A stretch of 64,000 nucleotides of DNA, from positions 1,364,817 to 1,428,816 of the forward strand of contig NZ_BBRJ01000002.1 in assembly GCF_002090095.1 (NCBI RefSeq). The letters run 5' to 3'. The stretch is from Demequina sp. NBRC 110053. GTDB lineage: Bacteria > Actinomycetota > Actinomycetes > Actinomycetales > Demequinaceae. The position numbers and the translations under genes were made by a program. This document shows, piece after piece, positions 26,176 through 38,051 of this stretch. How positions within the stretch are numbered: the stretch's first letter is position 1; the number at the start of each line of letters is the position of its first letter. The notes beneath the pieces are model-generated. The model worked only from the letters and a program-made list of their open reading frames with translations, searched no databases and was not told where the DNA came from.

Positions 26176-27600
26176 TCACGCTCGAGGGGCGACCGCGCGG
26201 TACTGCTCCCTGATCACCGGTCGGTGGTCAGGGGCGGGAGTCGCGACGGTCTCGACGGGCCACTCGGGTCGCGATCCCGTGAGCGCCCACGCCGCCTGCG
26301 CTGCGGCGCCGAGCGCGACGTACTCGGACGGCTCCGGGATCTCGACCGGAACGTCGAACACTTGCGCGGCGATCGCCTGCACGGCGGGGTTCTGGGCGGC
26401 GCCGCCGACGAACAGCAGTCGCTGCGGCTCGAGGCCCTGGGCCCGCACCGCGTCCAGGCCATCCGCGAGGGCGCACAGCATGCCCTCGATCGCCGCGCGC
26501 GCAAGGTTCTCGCGCGTGGTGGAGGCGAGCGTGAGGCCGCTGAGCGACGCCGTGGCGTCGGGCAGGTTCGGGGTGCGCTCGCCCTCGAAGTACGGCACCA
26601 GGACGACGCCGCCCGCCCCGGGCTCCGCGTCGAGCGCGAGGGCGCCGAGCTCGTCATGAGTGACGCCCAGCACGCGCGTGAAGGCGTCGAGCACGCGGGC
26701 GGCGTTGAGGGTCGCGACGAGGGGGAGGAACGCGCCTGAGGCATCGGCGAAGCCAGCCACGGCGCCGCTGACGTCGCGCGCGGGCGTCTCGGTCACGGCG
26801 AACACCGTCCCGGACGTGCCGATCGACACGACGGCATCGCCTGCCGCCGCGCCCAGCCCCAGCGCAGCACCGGCGTTGTCGCCGGCGCCGGGCCCGATGA
26901 CCACGGCCGATGCGCCCGCGTCGTAGCCGACTGCGCCGGTCCCGGCGCTGTCGCCGGGCCCCAGCACACGGGGCAGCACGGCATCGTGGCCGAGGGCGGC
27001 CACGAGCAGCTCGCGGTCGTACTCGCCGGAGGCGGGCGACCAGTAGCCGGTGCCGGAGGCGTCGGAGCGGTCCGTCGCGAGCTCGTCGAGCACCGGTCCG
27101 AGCGGCGACTCGTCGGCGGGACCGTAGCCGCGCAGCCGCCACGTGAGCCAGTCGTGAGGGAGCGCGACGGCAGCGACGCGCTCCGCGTTGTCTGGCTCGT
27201 TGTCGCGCAGCCAGCGCAGCTTCGTGGACGTGAAGGAGGCGACGGGGACCAGGCCCGTGCGCTCGGCCAGCGCATCGGCGCCGAACTCCTCGATCAGCGC
27301 CGTCGCCGCATCCGCCGAGCGGGTGTCGTTCCACAGCAGCGCGTCGCGGATCACCCGGCCGTCGGCATCGAGCGCGACCATGCCGTGCTGCTGGCCACCC
27401 ACGGACACGGCGGCGACGTCGCTCAGCCCGCCCGCCTCGTCGAGGGCCGACCGCAGAGCGGTCCACCAAGCGTCCGGAGGCACGGACGTCCCGTCCGGGT
27501 GGGATGCGCGGCCCGTGCGGACCACGGACCCGGAGTCCAGGTCGCGAACGACCACCTTGCAGCTCTGAGTGGAGGAGTCAATGCCAGCGACGAGCGTCAT
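26176..27600 (-). CDS. xylB: xylulokinase
   Basis: FGGY sugar kinase phosphorylating D-xylulose. 474 aa. Starts [18 protein letters not shown] (ATP/phosphate-binding), sugar site [11 protein letters not shown] and NDTRSADA, catalytic Asp in [15 protein letters not shown] (about 238), and ADP-binding [14 protein letters not shown]. Transcribed in the same direction as xylA, 108 bp downstream of it, with a long hairpin between them that could lower xylB expression. Confidence 0.95.
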   Translation of the reverse strand: MTLVAGIDSSTQSCKVVVRDLDSGSVVRTGRASHPDGTSVPPDAWWTALRSALDEAGGLSDVAAVSVGGQQHGMVALDADGRVIRDALLWNDTRSADAATALIEEFGADALAERTGLVPVASFTSTKLRWLRDNEPDNAERVAAVALPHDWLTWRLRGYGPADESPLGPVLDELATDRSDASGTGYWSPASGEYDRELLVAALGHDAVLPRVLGPGDSAGTGAVGYDAGASAVVIGPGAGDNAGAALGLGAAAGDAVVSIGTSGTVFAVTETPARDVSGAVAGFADASGAFLPLVATLNAARVLDAFTRVLGVTHDELGALALDAEPGAGGVVLVPYFEGERTPNLPDATASLSGLTLASTTRENLARAAIEGMLCALADGLDAVRAQGLEPQRLLFVGGAAQNPAVQAIAAQVFDVPVEIPEPSEYVALGAAAQAAWALTGSRPEWPVETVATPAPDHRPVIREQYRAVAPRA

Positions 27601-27641
27601 CGCGCGTGCCTTTCGGTCGGGAGGGAGCAGGGGGTGAGATG

Positions 27642-27691
27642 CGCCGATGCGCGGGCGAGGTCGCGTACGCGACCCGGCCCGCGCATCGGCG
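27642..27691. repeat. 15-bp-stem hairpin with CCGATGCGCGGGC arms between xylA and xylB
   Basis: The arms GCCGATGCGCGGGC (27643-27656) and GCCCGCGCATCGGC (27677-27690) pair perfectly, with one extra C-G pair outside. Inside is a second palindrome, 27659-27674. No T-run follows on either strand, so attenuation or mRNA processing is as likely as termination. Confidence 0.7.
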
Positions 27692-27708
27692 GAAGGACGT
27701 GCTCTGGC

Positions 27709-28902
27709 CTAGCCGCGTGCGCCCAGCAGGTGCTCGGTCGCGAGCTGCTGGAGGCGGACGAAGCCGAAGCCCTTGCCGTCGTAGTAGGCGCTCGCGTCGA
27801 AGTCCTCGTAGGAGGCGCGGTCGGCCAGGAGGTCGTCGTAGGTCTCGCCCTCGCCCAGGGTGGGCTGGCCGAGCTCGAAGACGCGGGCGGCCTCGAGTGC
27901 CTCCTGCACCTCGGGGTCCGCGCGGAAGGCCGCAGCGCGCTCCTTGAGCAGCAGGTACATCGACATGTTCGCGCGCACCGACTCCCACACGCCGGCCGAG
28001 TCCTCGGTGCGCGACGGCTTGTAGTCGAAGTGACGCGGACCGTCGTAGGCCGGGCCGCCGTTGGGGCTGCCGTGCTCGAGCAGGTCCACGAGCGAGAAGG
28101 CGTTGTGGAGGTCGCCGTGGCCGAACACGAGGTCCTGGTCGTACTTGATGCCGCGCTGTCCGTTGAGGTCGATGTGGAAGAGCTTGCCGTGGTACAGCGC
28201 CTGCGCGATGCCGGCGGTGAAGTTGAGGCCTGCCATCTGCTCGTGACCCGTCTCGGGGTTCAGGCCCACCAGCTCGGGACGCTCGAGCGACTCGATGAAG
28301 GCCAGCGCGTGGCCCACGGTCGGCAGCAGGATGTCGCCGCGGGGCTCGTTGGGCTTGGGCTCGATCGCGAACTTGATGTCGTAGCCCTTGTCCGTGACGT
28401 AGTCACCCAGCAGGTTGACGCCCTCACGGTAGCGCTCGAGCGCAGCGTTGATGTCCTTGGCCGAGTCGTACTCGGCGCCCTCGCGTCCTCCCCACATGAC
28501 GAAGGTGGTGGCGCCCAGCTCCGCGGCGAGGTCGATGTTGCGCAGCACCTTGCGCAGCGCGAAGCGGCGCACGGCGCGGTCGTTGGAGGTGAAGCCGCCG
28601 TCCTTGAACACCGGGTGGGTGAAGAGGTTGGTGGTGACCATCTCGACCACGATGCCGGTGTCTGCGCACGCGCCCTTGAGGTCATCGATGGCCTTCTGGC
28701 GCTCGGCGTCGGTGGCCTCGAAGGGGAAGACGTCGTCGTCGTGGAAGGTGATGCCCCAGGCGCCGGCGTCTGCGAGGCCGTGGATGGCCTCCACCGTGTC
28801 GAGGGGTGCGCGGGTGGCGGATCCGAAGGGGTCCTGGGCGTTCCAGCCGAGGGTCCACAGGCCGAACGAGAACTTGTCCTCGCGGGTGGGCGTGGGTGCC
28901 AT
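27709..28902 (-). CDS. xylA: xylose isomerase
   Basis: Class I xylose isomerase, 397 aa, converting D-xylose to D-xylulose. Catalytic His54 and Asp57 lie in FHDDDVFPF, metal ligands in [11 protein letters not shown] (Glu181, Lys183) and [14 protein letters not shown] (Glu217, His220), and the late motif HIDLNGQRG. The spacing matches the well-studied Streptomyces/Actinoplanes enzymes. ATG at 28902 with GGAG upstream. The promoter region holds the ROK-repressor palindrome. Confidence 0.97.
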   Translation of the reverse strand: MAPTPTREDKFSFGLWTLGWNAQDPFGSATRAPLDTVEAIHGLADAGAWGITFHDDDVFPFEATDAERQKAIDDLKGACADTGIVVEMVTTNLFTHPVFKDGGFTSNDRAVRRFALRKVLRNIDLAAELGATTFVMWGGREGAEYDSAKDINAALERYREGVNLLGDYVTDKGYDIKFAIEPKPNEPRGDILLPTVGHALAFIESLERPELVGLNPETGHEQMAGLNFTAGIAQALYHGKLFHIDLNGQRGIKYDQDLVFGHGDLHNAFSLVDLLEHGSPNGGPAYDGPRHFDYKPSRTEDSAGVWESVRANMSMYLLLKERAAAFRADPEVQEALEAARVFELGQPTLGEGETYDDLLADRASYEDFDASAYYDGKGFGFVRLQQLATEHLLGARG

Positions 28903-28934
28903 GGGTGATGCTCCGATCGTCGATGATCTGTTAG

Positions 28935-28949
28935 GTTGTTGGCAACAAC
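28935..28949. promoter_or_regulatory. XylR (ROK) operator
   Basis: Perfect palindrome GTTGTTG-G-CAACAAC between the divergent xylA and ROK-repressor genes, in an AT-richer patch. One site could control both directions. Confidence 0.7.
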
Positions 28950-29029
28950 ATAAGGCCGCGAGGCCCACCTGTCAAAACCTGACGACCACCACCGCTGCGC
29001 AGGCGCAGACCCGAAGGGAGAGTGCTCGC

Positions 29030-30217
29030 ATGCTCGACCAGACTCCGGGTCGCACCATCGCCCCCGGCCGGGGAAGTCGCAACGAGGCGACCCGCCAGCA
29101 CAACCTCTCGACCGTGCTGTCGCTGGTTCATCACCGCCGTGGCATGTCGCGCGCGGATCTCACCCGCGCGACGGGACTGAACCGGTCGACAGTCGGCCTG
29201 CTGGTGGGCGACCTGGTCGCGGCGAGGCTCGTCACCGAGGAGGCGCCGACGTCGACCGGCGTGGGCCGTCCCAGTCCCGTCATCGCCCCCGACGCCTCGG
29301 TCGCGGCCCTCGCGATCAACCCCGACGTCGACGCCGTGACCCTGGGCCTCGTGGGCCTCGGAGGGGTGGTGCACGCGCGCCGACGCGTCGAGCTCGACCA
29401 GGTTCCCTCGGTCGAGGACGTGCTCGCCACGGTCGCGACCCACGCTCGCGACCTGACCGGCCGCAGCGACGTCCGCGTGGTCGGTGCTGGAGTGGCGGTG
29501 CCGGGCCTCGTGCGCGTTCGGGCCGGGAGGGTGGCGCGCGCGCCTCACCTGGGGTGGCGCGACAAGGCCCTGTCCGCTCCGCTGGCCGACGCCCTGGGCG
29601 TGAACGTGGGCGTCGACAATGACGCGAACGCCGCCCTGGTGGCCGAGGCCGTCTTCGGCGCAGCCCGAGGGCTCGAGAACGTCGTCTACCTGAACGGCTC
29701 GGTGTCGGGCATCGGCGGGTCCTTGCTGGTCGACGGCGCGATCCTGCGGGGCGCGGATGGCTTCGCCGGCGAGCTGGGCCACACCATCATCAGAGCCGAC
29801 GGCGAGCAGTGTCATTGCGGCAGGCGCGGCTGCCTCGAGACCGAGGTGAACCTGCAGCGCCTGGAGCAGGCGGCATCGGGCGCCATCGAGCACGACGACG
29901 TGGCGCGGTCGCTCGCCTCCCTCGACACCGGTGCGCTGTCGCGCGAGATCGATCGGCAGGTGGACCTGCTCGGGCGAGCGATGGCCTCGTTGGTGTCCGC
30001 GTTCAACCCGGAGGCGGTCGTGCTCGGAGGGTTTCTCGCGGCACTCCAGGATCTGCGACCCGAACGGCTCAGCCGAACGCTTCACGAGATGTCGTTCGCG
30101 CCCCTCGCGGACTCGGTCGACGTGCTGCCGGCCCAGCTGGGTGAGGAGCTCCTGATGGTGGGCGCCGCCGAGCTGGGCTTCGCACCTCTGCTCGTGAACC
30201 CCATCGCATCCGCCTGA
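29030..30217 (+). CDS. xylR: ROK-family xylose-responsive repressor
   Basis: 395 aa. N-terminal winged HTH (about 20-80: LSTVLSLVHHRRGMSRADL, TGLNRSTVGLLVGDL), then a ROK sugar-sensing domain with VDNDANAALVAEAVFG, GADGFAGELGHTII and the zinc motif CHCGRRGC. Divergent from xylA with a shared palindrome, so it is read as XylR. Start chosen at the ATG with GGGAGAG upstream. xylB and xylA are its likely targets. Confidence 0.9.
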   Translation: MLDQTPGRTIAPGRGSRNEATRQHNLSTVLSLVHHRRGMSRADLTRATGLNRSTVGLLVGDLVAARLVTEEAPTSTGVGRPSPVIAPDASVAALAINPDVDAVTLGLVGLGGVVHARRRVELDQVPSVEDVLATVATHARDLTGRSDVRVVGAGVAVPGLVRVRAGRVARAPHLGWRDKALSAPLADALGVNVGVDNDANAALVAEAVFGAARGLENVVYLNGSVSGIGGSLLVDGAILRGADGFAGELGHTIIRADGEQCHCGRRGCLETEVNLQRLEQAASGAIEHDDVARSLASLDTGALSREIDRQVDLLGRAMASLVSAFNPEAVVLGGFLAALQDLRPERLSRTLHEMSFAPLADSVDVLPAQLGEELLMVGAAELGFAPLLVNPIASA

Positions 30218-30290
30218 CGCTGACGCCCACCGTCCCGCGCGCAGCCGTCGCCTTCCGCCGGAGCCTCTGCGCGCCACCGGCGTGCCGTGG

Positions 30291-30296
30291 CACGCT
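30291..30296 (+). promoter_or_regulatory. -10-like box of leaderless lactate permease promoter
   Basis: CACGCT with 6 nt to the ATG at 30303. It keeps A2 and T6 of TANNNT but has C at position 1, so this is the weakest member of the set. Confidence 0.3.
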
Positions 30297-30302
30297 GTGA
30301 GC

Positions 30303-31982
30303 ATGCTGACGCTTCTCGCCGCGCTGCCGATCCTCGCGATCCTGCTGCTCATGGTGGTCGCGAAGTGGTCAGCGGCGCTCGCGGGCGCGACCGCCGCCGC
30401 CGGCGCGATGGTGCTCGCCCTCACCGCCTTCGAGTTCGGAGGCGAGGACGATCCCTTCGGCCCCGTCGAGGGAATCGTCGGCGTGCTCGCGCGGGCCAGC
30501 TGGGTCGCGCTCACCGTGATGCTGATCATCGGGCCCGCGCTTGGCATCCACCACCTCCAGCAGCGCACGGGCGCGACGCGAGCTCTCGAGGCGGGCCTGT
30601 CGCGCATCACGCCTGACCCGCGCGTCGCTGCTCTCCTGATCGCGTGGTTCTTCTGCCTCCTCATCGAAGGCGCGGCGGGGTTCGGCACACCGGTTGCGCT
30701 CGCAGCCCCGTTCCTGGTGGCAGCGGGCTTCAAGCCGCTCACCGCGGTGGTCGCGGCGATGCTTGGCCACGCCTCGGCGGTGCCGTTCGCGGCCGTCGGC
30801 ACGCCCACCCTCGCGCAGCTCGCGATCGTCGACTACGACCCTCGTCAGCTGTCCTGGGCGATCGCCCCGCTGATGGCCGTCGTGGGCCTGGTGCTCGCGT
30901 TCATGGTCGCGCGCCTGGTCGGCACCCTCGTGCCCACCGCGGGACCGCCGTGGCGATGGATGGCCGTCGCCTATGCGGCGTTCTTCCTTCCCTATCTCCT
31001 GATCGCACGGTTCGTGGGGCCCGAGTTGCCGTCGCTCGTGGGGTCGATCGCGGGCGCCGGCCTGTTCGTCATCGCGGTGCGCTGGGTCCTCCGGCGCCGC
31101 GGAGCCGCGGCCGCCGCGCAGGTCGGCGCCGATGCGCCCTCAGGCAGCGAGCCTTCGTCACCTTCCGAACAGATCGGCGACCGGGAGGCTCCCGCTGCCC
31201 ACGTGCCCGCCTCTCCCGTCGTCGGCTACGTCGCCCAGTCCCAGCACGAGGCGACGACGCCGGGGGAGACGCCTCGCGCATCGGCCGCGGTGACGGCCCC
31301 GCCGAGCATGTCATTCCTGGCCGCGACCGCCCCGTACCTGGTGCTGGTGGTGCTGGTCCTGCTCACGCGGCTCGTCACTCCCGTGAAGGAGGCGACGCAG
31401 TCGTGGACCGTCAGCTGGGAGCTGTTCGGGAGCTTCTCGGAGAGCATCCAGCCGCTGTATCACCCCGGCGCGCTGCTCGCCATCGCGTTCGTCGCAGGAG
31501 CGGTGTGGCAGAGCGCCGCGTGGCGAGACGTCGGGATCGCCTTCCAGCGCGCGACGCTGCAGGTGGTGCCGGTGTTTGTGGCGCTGGTGGCGATGGTGAC
31601 GGTGGCGTTCACGATGTCGGAGTCGGGGATGACCGAGCAGCTTGCCGTCGCGGCAGCGGCCACCGGAGCGCTGTGGCCGGTGCTCAGTCCCTTCGTGGGC
31701 GCGCTCGGCACCTTCATGACGGGGTCCGCGACGGCGTCGAACATCCTCTTCACCGAGTTCCAGGATCAGACGGCCCTGTCGGCCGAGCTCGACCCGCTGC
31801 CGCTGCTGGGAGCCCAGGCGGCGGGAGCGGCGATCGGCAACGTGATCTGCCCGCACAACGTGGTCGCCGCCGCAGCGACGGTGGGCCTGTCAGGCCGAGA
31901 GGGCCAGGTGCTGACGCGCGCCCTGCCGGTCGCGGCGCTGTGCCTGGTCCTGCTGGGCGCGATCACCTGGGTCATTGTCTAG
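30303..31982 (+). CDS. L-lactate permease (LctP family)
   Basis: Proton-coupled uptake of lactate/glycolate (TC 2.A.14). 559 aa with about 13 helices. Family motifs: FFCLLIEGAAGFGTPVALAA, GHASAVPFAAVGTPT and, near the end, GALGTFMTGSATASNILFTE and CPHNVVAAAATVG. A cytoplasmic loop of about 75 residues (about 265-340) is low-complexity and longer than in E. coli LldP. Convergent with asd across a 129-bp gap that contains a 40-bp-period repeat. Confidence 0.92.
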   Translation: MLTLLAALPILAILLLMVVAKWSAALAGATAAAGAMVLALTAFEFGGEDDPFGPVEGIVGVLARASWVALTVMLIIGPALGIHHLQQRTGATRALEAGLSRITPDPRVAALLIAWFFCLLIEGAAGFGTPVALAAPFLVAAGFKPLTAVVAAMLGHASAVPFAAVGTPTLAQLAIVDYDPRQLSWAIAPLMAVVGLVLAFMVARLVGTLVPTAGPPWRWMAVAYAAFFLPYLLIARFVGPELPSLVGSIAGAGLFVIAVRWVLRRRGAAAAAQVGADAPSGSEPSSPSEQIGDREAPAAHVPASPVVGYVAQSQHEATTPGETPRASAAVTAPPSMSFLAATAPYLVLVVLVLLTRLVTPVKEATQSWTVSWELFGSFSESIQPLYHPGALLAIAFVAGAVWQSAAWRDVGIAFQRATLQVVPVFVALVAMVTVAFTMSESGMTEQLAVAAAATGALWPVLSPFVGALGTFMTGSATASNILFTEFQDQTALSAELDPLPLLGAQAAGAAIGNVICPHNVVAAAATVGLSGREGQVLTRALPVAALCLVLLGAITWVIV

Positions 31983-31991
31983 TCGCTGAAG

Positions 31992-32080
31992 TGGTCGGTT
32001 CTGGTGCGTCAACCGCCCCGAGGTGCGCGAGTTGGGCCCAACTCGCGCATCAAGGGGTGGCGATGAGCGAGAATCGACCA
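31992..32080. repeat. 40-bp-period GGGCCC palindromic repeat, copy C (lactate permease/asd junction)
   Basis: A perfect 26-nt palindrome (32024-32049) is centred on GGGCCC. Imperfect symmetry continues to both ends: the left end TGGTCGGTTCTGG mirrors the right end GAGAATCGACCA. The AGCGAGA marker is 32 nt from the core. Located between two convergent genes. Confidence 0.75.
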
Positions 32081-32111
32081 TCAGGAGGGCCGATGCGCGG
32101 GCTGGGTCGCG

Positions 32112-34450
<2,339 letters not shown>

Positions 34451-34594
34451 GCGTGAGCTCCAGCTGTTCGACCAGGGGTGTGTGCTTCCAGGAACGGGCG
34501 CGCCCGCGCGCGCACGGTGACACAGTCTAGTGAGGCCGTGCGCATTCTCCTACTCGCCTCCGGGTCTCGGGCAGGAGAGCGCAGGCGCGCGGAT

Positions 34595-34600
34595 TAGCAT
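34595..34600 (+). promoter_or_regulatory. -10 box of leaderless carboxylesterase promoter
   Basis: TAGCAT with 6 nt to the GTG at 34607; it supports a GTG start. Confidence 0.55.
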
Positions 34601-34606
34601 GAGCGC

Positions 34607-36127
34607 GTGAGGCGCACCGATGATCCGATCGTCACCACCGACGCCGGACGCGTGCGAGGACGCTGGCGCACGAGCGCCGATGCGCGGGGACAGGTGACCT
34701 CCTTCGCCACCTTCCGCGGGATCCCCTTCGCCGCCCCGCCGGTGGGCGATCTGCGGTTCGCGCCGCCCGCCGCCCCGGAGCAGTGGGACGGCGTGCGCGA
34801 CGCGGGAGCCTTCGGTCCGACGCCCCAACGGGAATCGCCATACGACCCGCCGCGCATCCCGGAGCCCTCGATCCCTGGTCGGGACGTGCTGACCGTCAAT
34901 GTCACCACCCCCGACCCGTCTCCAGGCGCGGGTCTCCCGGTGCTGGTGTGGATCCACGGCGGCGGGTTCATTGGCGGCTCGCCCGCGAGCCCCTGGTACG
35001 TGGGCGAGTCGTTCGCGCGCGATGGCGTCGTGACCATCACGGTGGCGTACCGCCTGGGCTTCGAGGGCTTCGGGTGGATGGAGGGTGCGGTCCCGAACCG
35101 CGGCGTGCTCGACTGGGTCGCGGGACTCGACTGGGTCCAGCGCCACGCCGCGCGCTTCGGGGGCGACCCTGCCCGCGTGACGATCGCCGGGCAGAGCGCG
35201 GGCGGAGCGGCGGTCATGCGCCTGCTGACTCTTCCCTCTGCCCAGCATCTGTTCTCGCAGGTGATCGCGGTCTCGCCGGCGGACGCTTCCGCGACCGTGG
35301 AGAGCGCCCGCGAGGCCGGAGAGCGCATCGCCGCCGCGCTCGGAGTCGAGCACAGCGCCGCTGGTCTCGGTGCGGTCGACGAGCACACGCTGTTCCGTGC
35401 GCTTGGCGCGGCGCAGACGGAGCCCGCCGACCCGGTCCGCGGCCTGCTGCAGCGCGCCGCCATGCCCCTGCCGCTCGCGCCGGTGGTCGACGGCACCCTG
35501 GTCCCTCACTCGGTGACCGACGGGGTCAGGGCGGGCGTGGGCGCCGACAAGCCGCTGCTCATCGGCGCCACCGCCCACGAGTTCAACGAGTCGGTCGTGG
35601 GCGTGGCGGCGTCGCGCCCCGGCGCGGATGCCGTCGCGCTGCTCCGCGAGGCGGGTGTGCCGGACGCGTGCGTCGAGGATCTCGCCGGTGCGGAGCCCGA
35701 GCGCGGCCCCGACTGGGCACTGGGCCAGGTCGTGACGGACGCGATCTTCCGGGGGCCCGCGGCGGGGTGGGCGAACGCGCGGGGCGCCGGCCCGACCTGG
35801 GCGTACGACTTCCGGTGGGAGTCCCGCTCTCCCGCCGTGCGCGGAGCAGCGCACTGCGTCGACGTGCCGTTCGGCTTCGACATCCTCGGAGCGGATGGCG
35901 TGGAGGAGGCGGTGGGGCCCCGGGCCCCGCAGGGCCTTGCTGACGCCGTCCACGGCGACTGGCTTGCGATGGTGCGCGATGGAGCGGTCGATGCCCCGCG
36001 TCACGGCGACTCCCATGCCACCGTCGTGTATGGGCGGGACGCGCACCGTCGCATCGGCGCTGCCTACGCGCTCGAGCGTCGGCTCTGGACTGATGGCCTT
36101 GCGCCCGTGTCCCCAGGCTCAGGCTGA
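34607..36127 (+). CDS. type-B carboxylesterase
   Basis: Alpha/beta-hydrolase of the esterase/lipase (PnbA-like) family, 506 aa, cytosolic. N-terminal FRGIPFAAPPVGDLRF, oxyanion loop WIHGGGF (about 112-118) and nucleophile elbow GQSAGG (Gln where many relatives have Glu). The catalytic acid is probably in IGATAHEFNESV, and the His probably in GAAHCVDVPF. Substrate unknown. Its 3' end overlaps the convergent SDR gene by 9 nt. Confidence 0.9.
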   Translation: MRRTDDPIVTTDAGRVRGRWRTSADARGQVTSFATFRGIPFAAPPVGDLRFAPPAAPEQWDGVRDAGAFGPTPQRESPYDPPRIPEPSIPGRDVLTVNVTTPDPSPGAGLPVLVWIHGGGFIGGSPASPWYVGESFARDGVVTITVAYRLGFEGFGWMEGAVPNRGVLDWVAGLDWVQRHAARFGGDPARVTIAGQSAGGAAVMRLLTLPSAQHLFSQVIAVSPADASATVESAREAGERIAAALGVEHSAAGLGAVDEHTLFRALGAAQTEPADPVRGLLQRAAMPLPLAPVVDGTLVPHSVTDGVRAGVGADKPLLIGATAHEFNESVVGVAASRPGADAVALLREAGVPDACVEDLAGAEPERGPDWALGQVVTDAIFRGPAAGWANARGAGPTWAYDFRWESRSPAVRGAAHCVDVPFGFDILGADGVEEAVGPRAPQGLADAVHGDWLAMVRDGAVDAPRHGDSHATVVYGRDAHRRIGAAYALERRLWTDGLAPVSPGSG

Positions 36128-37183
36128 CGCGACCCGCACGGGGCCGCCGACCGGAGCGGTGGCCAGCTGGGCGAGGCGCGGCCAGGCGAAACCCGCGCGG
36201 CGGCGCTCCTCGACGGACTCCGCGACCGCCTCGCGCCAGGGCACCTGCGCCTCGAACCCTAACAGAAGTCGCGCCGTTTCGGGATCGGAGTGCCAGTCCA
36301 TGCCCACGTGCACCAGCGCGTGCGTGAGGAATGGCGAGCTGCCAGGGAGCACGGGGTGGAGGCGCTCCATGACGCCAGCGAAGGCGAAGGCCGCCCGCGT
36401 GGGCACGGAGTAGCGCGGCGCGGGAACGCCGGCCGCACGCGCGATCTCGGCGATCGCCTCGCGCGCCGTGGGCTGCTCGGGCCCGACGATCGGCACCGAG
36501 ACATACCCGGTCAGTCGCTCGGCGATCGCGGCGAGCGCGAAGGCGCGGCCCAGGTCCTCGCCGGCGATCAGCGGCATGGTCGCCTCGCCGCCGTCCACCC
36601 ACGGCACCATGCGCGTGCGCAGCCGGGGGATGAGCGCCGACACCAGTCCCAGCTCGAGCCCGGTGCCCACGAAGTGTCCGAGCCTCATCGACACCACGGC
36701 GGTACGACCCGGTCCCGTGCCAGCGATCCGACGGGCGTGGCGTTCGACGTCGACCATGGCGTCCAGGTGTGGCCAGTACCCGCGCGGTGTGGGCACGTCG
36801 TCAGCGGGGTCGGTCGCGCCGCTCGCCGCGGGGGTTCCGATCGCGACGGTGGACGCCAGCAGGACGCGCGCCACTCCGGCTCCCACGGCCTGGTCCAGCA
36901 GGTCGATGGACGGTTCGAGGAACAGCGTGCGTTCTTCGTGCCGGTGGCCCCAGAAGCTGGACCAGGTGCCGGCATGGATGAGGACGTCGACACCGCGCAC
37001 CACGTCGCGGCGGTAGTTGGGATCGGTGAGGTCGCCGATGCGCGTGTCGTGCGCCGTGGCGGGTACGCGGGCCGCGTCGCGGCCGGCCGCGATGACGTGG
37101 AGATCGGTGCGGCCGGCGAGCGCGCCGAGGATGTGACGGCCGAGCCAACCGGAAGCGCCGGTGACGAGGACGGTGGTGGTCAT
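36119..37183 (-). CDS. NAD-dependent epimerase/dehydratase-type SDR protein
   Basis: 354 aa extended SDR. Rossmann motif VTGASGWLGRHI (about 6-17), DLTDPN, and an active-site region GYWPHLDAMVDVE where the usual Tyr-x3-Lys is not clean: Tyr is present but the Lys is missing. The C-terminal half carries substrate-domain features of nucleoside-diphosphate-sugar or steroid-type epimerases. Located 94 bp after a TetR gene in the same direction and possibly controlled by it. Function unassigned. Confidence 0.8.
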   Translation of the reverse strand: MTTTVLVTGASGWLGRHILGALAGRTDLHVIAAGRDAARVPATAHDTRIGDLTDPNYRRDVVRGVDVLIHAGTWSSFWGHRHEERTLFLEPSIDLLDQAVGAGVARVLLASTVAIGTPAASGATDPADDVPTPRGYWPHLDAMVDVERHARRIAGTGPGRTAVVSMRLGHFVGTGLELGLVSALIPRLRTRMVPWVDGGEATMPLIAGEDLGRAFALAAIAERLTGYVSVPIVGPEQPTAREAIAEIARAAGVPAPRYSVPTRAAFAFAGVMERLHPVLPGSSPFLTHALVHVGMDWHSDPETARLLLGFEAQVPWREAVAESVEERRRAGFAWPRLAQLATAPVGGPVRVASA

Positions 37184-37276
37184 GGGAACTCCGATGCTGA
37201 GGGGCGTCAGGGCAGGCTGCCGCCAGGGTGGGGTGCGGTGAGGTGCGGGAGCGGCGGCCAGGGCGCCGCGGCGAGG

Positions 37277-37849
37277 TCAGGCGGAGGTCGTCGCGATCCA
37301 GCGCTTCAGGTGCGCTGCCTCGCGCTCGAGAGGCTCAGGGTCGGACAGCGCGTTCGTGAGCACGGCGGCGCCCTGGATCCCTGTCACCAGGTGCAGGGCT
37401 CGGGCTCGGGAGGCGTCGGACGGGAAACCGAGCGCCTCGAACTGCTCGGTGGCCCATGCGATCGTCATCGTGAAGATCTCCGCGGCGGAGTCTCCCAGGT
37501 CCTCGCTCACCTTGCGGGCCTCCGAGCACAGCGAGCCGATGGGGCAGCCGTAGCTGGTGATCGTGCCGGCGTCGCGGAGGTGCATGTCGACGTAGGCCGC
37601 AAGGCGAGCACGGGGGTCCGGCGCAGCGTTCCACTCCTCGACGAGAGCCGCGTAGCGCTCGCGGAGCTGGTCGACGATGGCGAGTCCGAGGTCGTCCTTG
37701 GACTTGAAGTAGTAGTACACGCTGCCGGTCGCGACGCCTGCCTCGCTCGCGACGTCACCCAGGGTGGTGCGCTCGAGGCCGCGGGTGTAGGCGAGGGTTG
37801 CGGCGGCGGCGGTCAAGCGCTCGCGCTTGTCGGTCGCTGGACGGGGCAT
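37277..37849 (-). CDS. TetR-family transcriptional regulator
   Basis: 190 aa. N-terminal TetR HTH (about 8-55): LTAAAATLAYTRGLERTTLG and ASEAGVATGSVYYYFKSKD. The C-terminal ligand domain has two Cys (YGCPIGSLCSE), a feature of the TetR_C_11-like group that includes some redox- or xenobiotic-responsive regulators. Strong AAGGAGG site before the ATG. The upstream 100 bp are AT-rich with an ACTAGT core, a likely operator. Candidate targets are itself, the SDR gene downstream and the divergent ABC transporter. Confidence 0.88.
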   Translation of the reverse strand: MPRPATDKRERLTAAAATLAYTRGLERTTLGDVASEAGVATGSVYYYFKSKDDLGLAIVDQLRERYAALVEEWNAAPDPRARLAAYVDMHLRDAGTITSYGCPIGSLCSEARKVSEDLGDSAAEIFTMTIAWATEQFEALGFPSDASRARALHLVTGIQGAAVLTNALSDPEPLEREAAHLKRWIATTSA

Positions 37850-37864
37850 GGAGTCCTCCTTGCT

Positions 37865-37905
37865 TCGGATAGATAGGACACTAACTAGTAATTCGACCGC
37901 GCGCA
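37865..37905. promoter_or_regulatory. AT-rich candidate operator of the TetR gene
   Basis: A locally AT-rich block, with ACTAACTAGTAAT (37880-37892) around the palindrome ACTAGT, upstream of the TetR ribosome site and between divergent genes. Symmetry beyond 6 bp is weak. Confidence 0.3.
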
Positions 37906-38051
37906 AGGCCTGACCCTCGACACGCGGAAGATCAGGGATGTCCCTCATGGTTGACGGCTCCGGCGCCTGCCACACTGGCGGCGATGGCGACGGCGCAGAT
38001 CCCTGCGTCCGACCGCGGCGGCCCAGCCGCCTCAACCAGAGGGAACACCGC

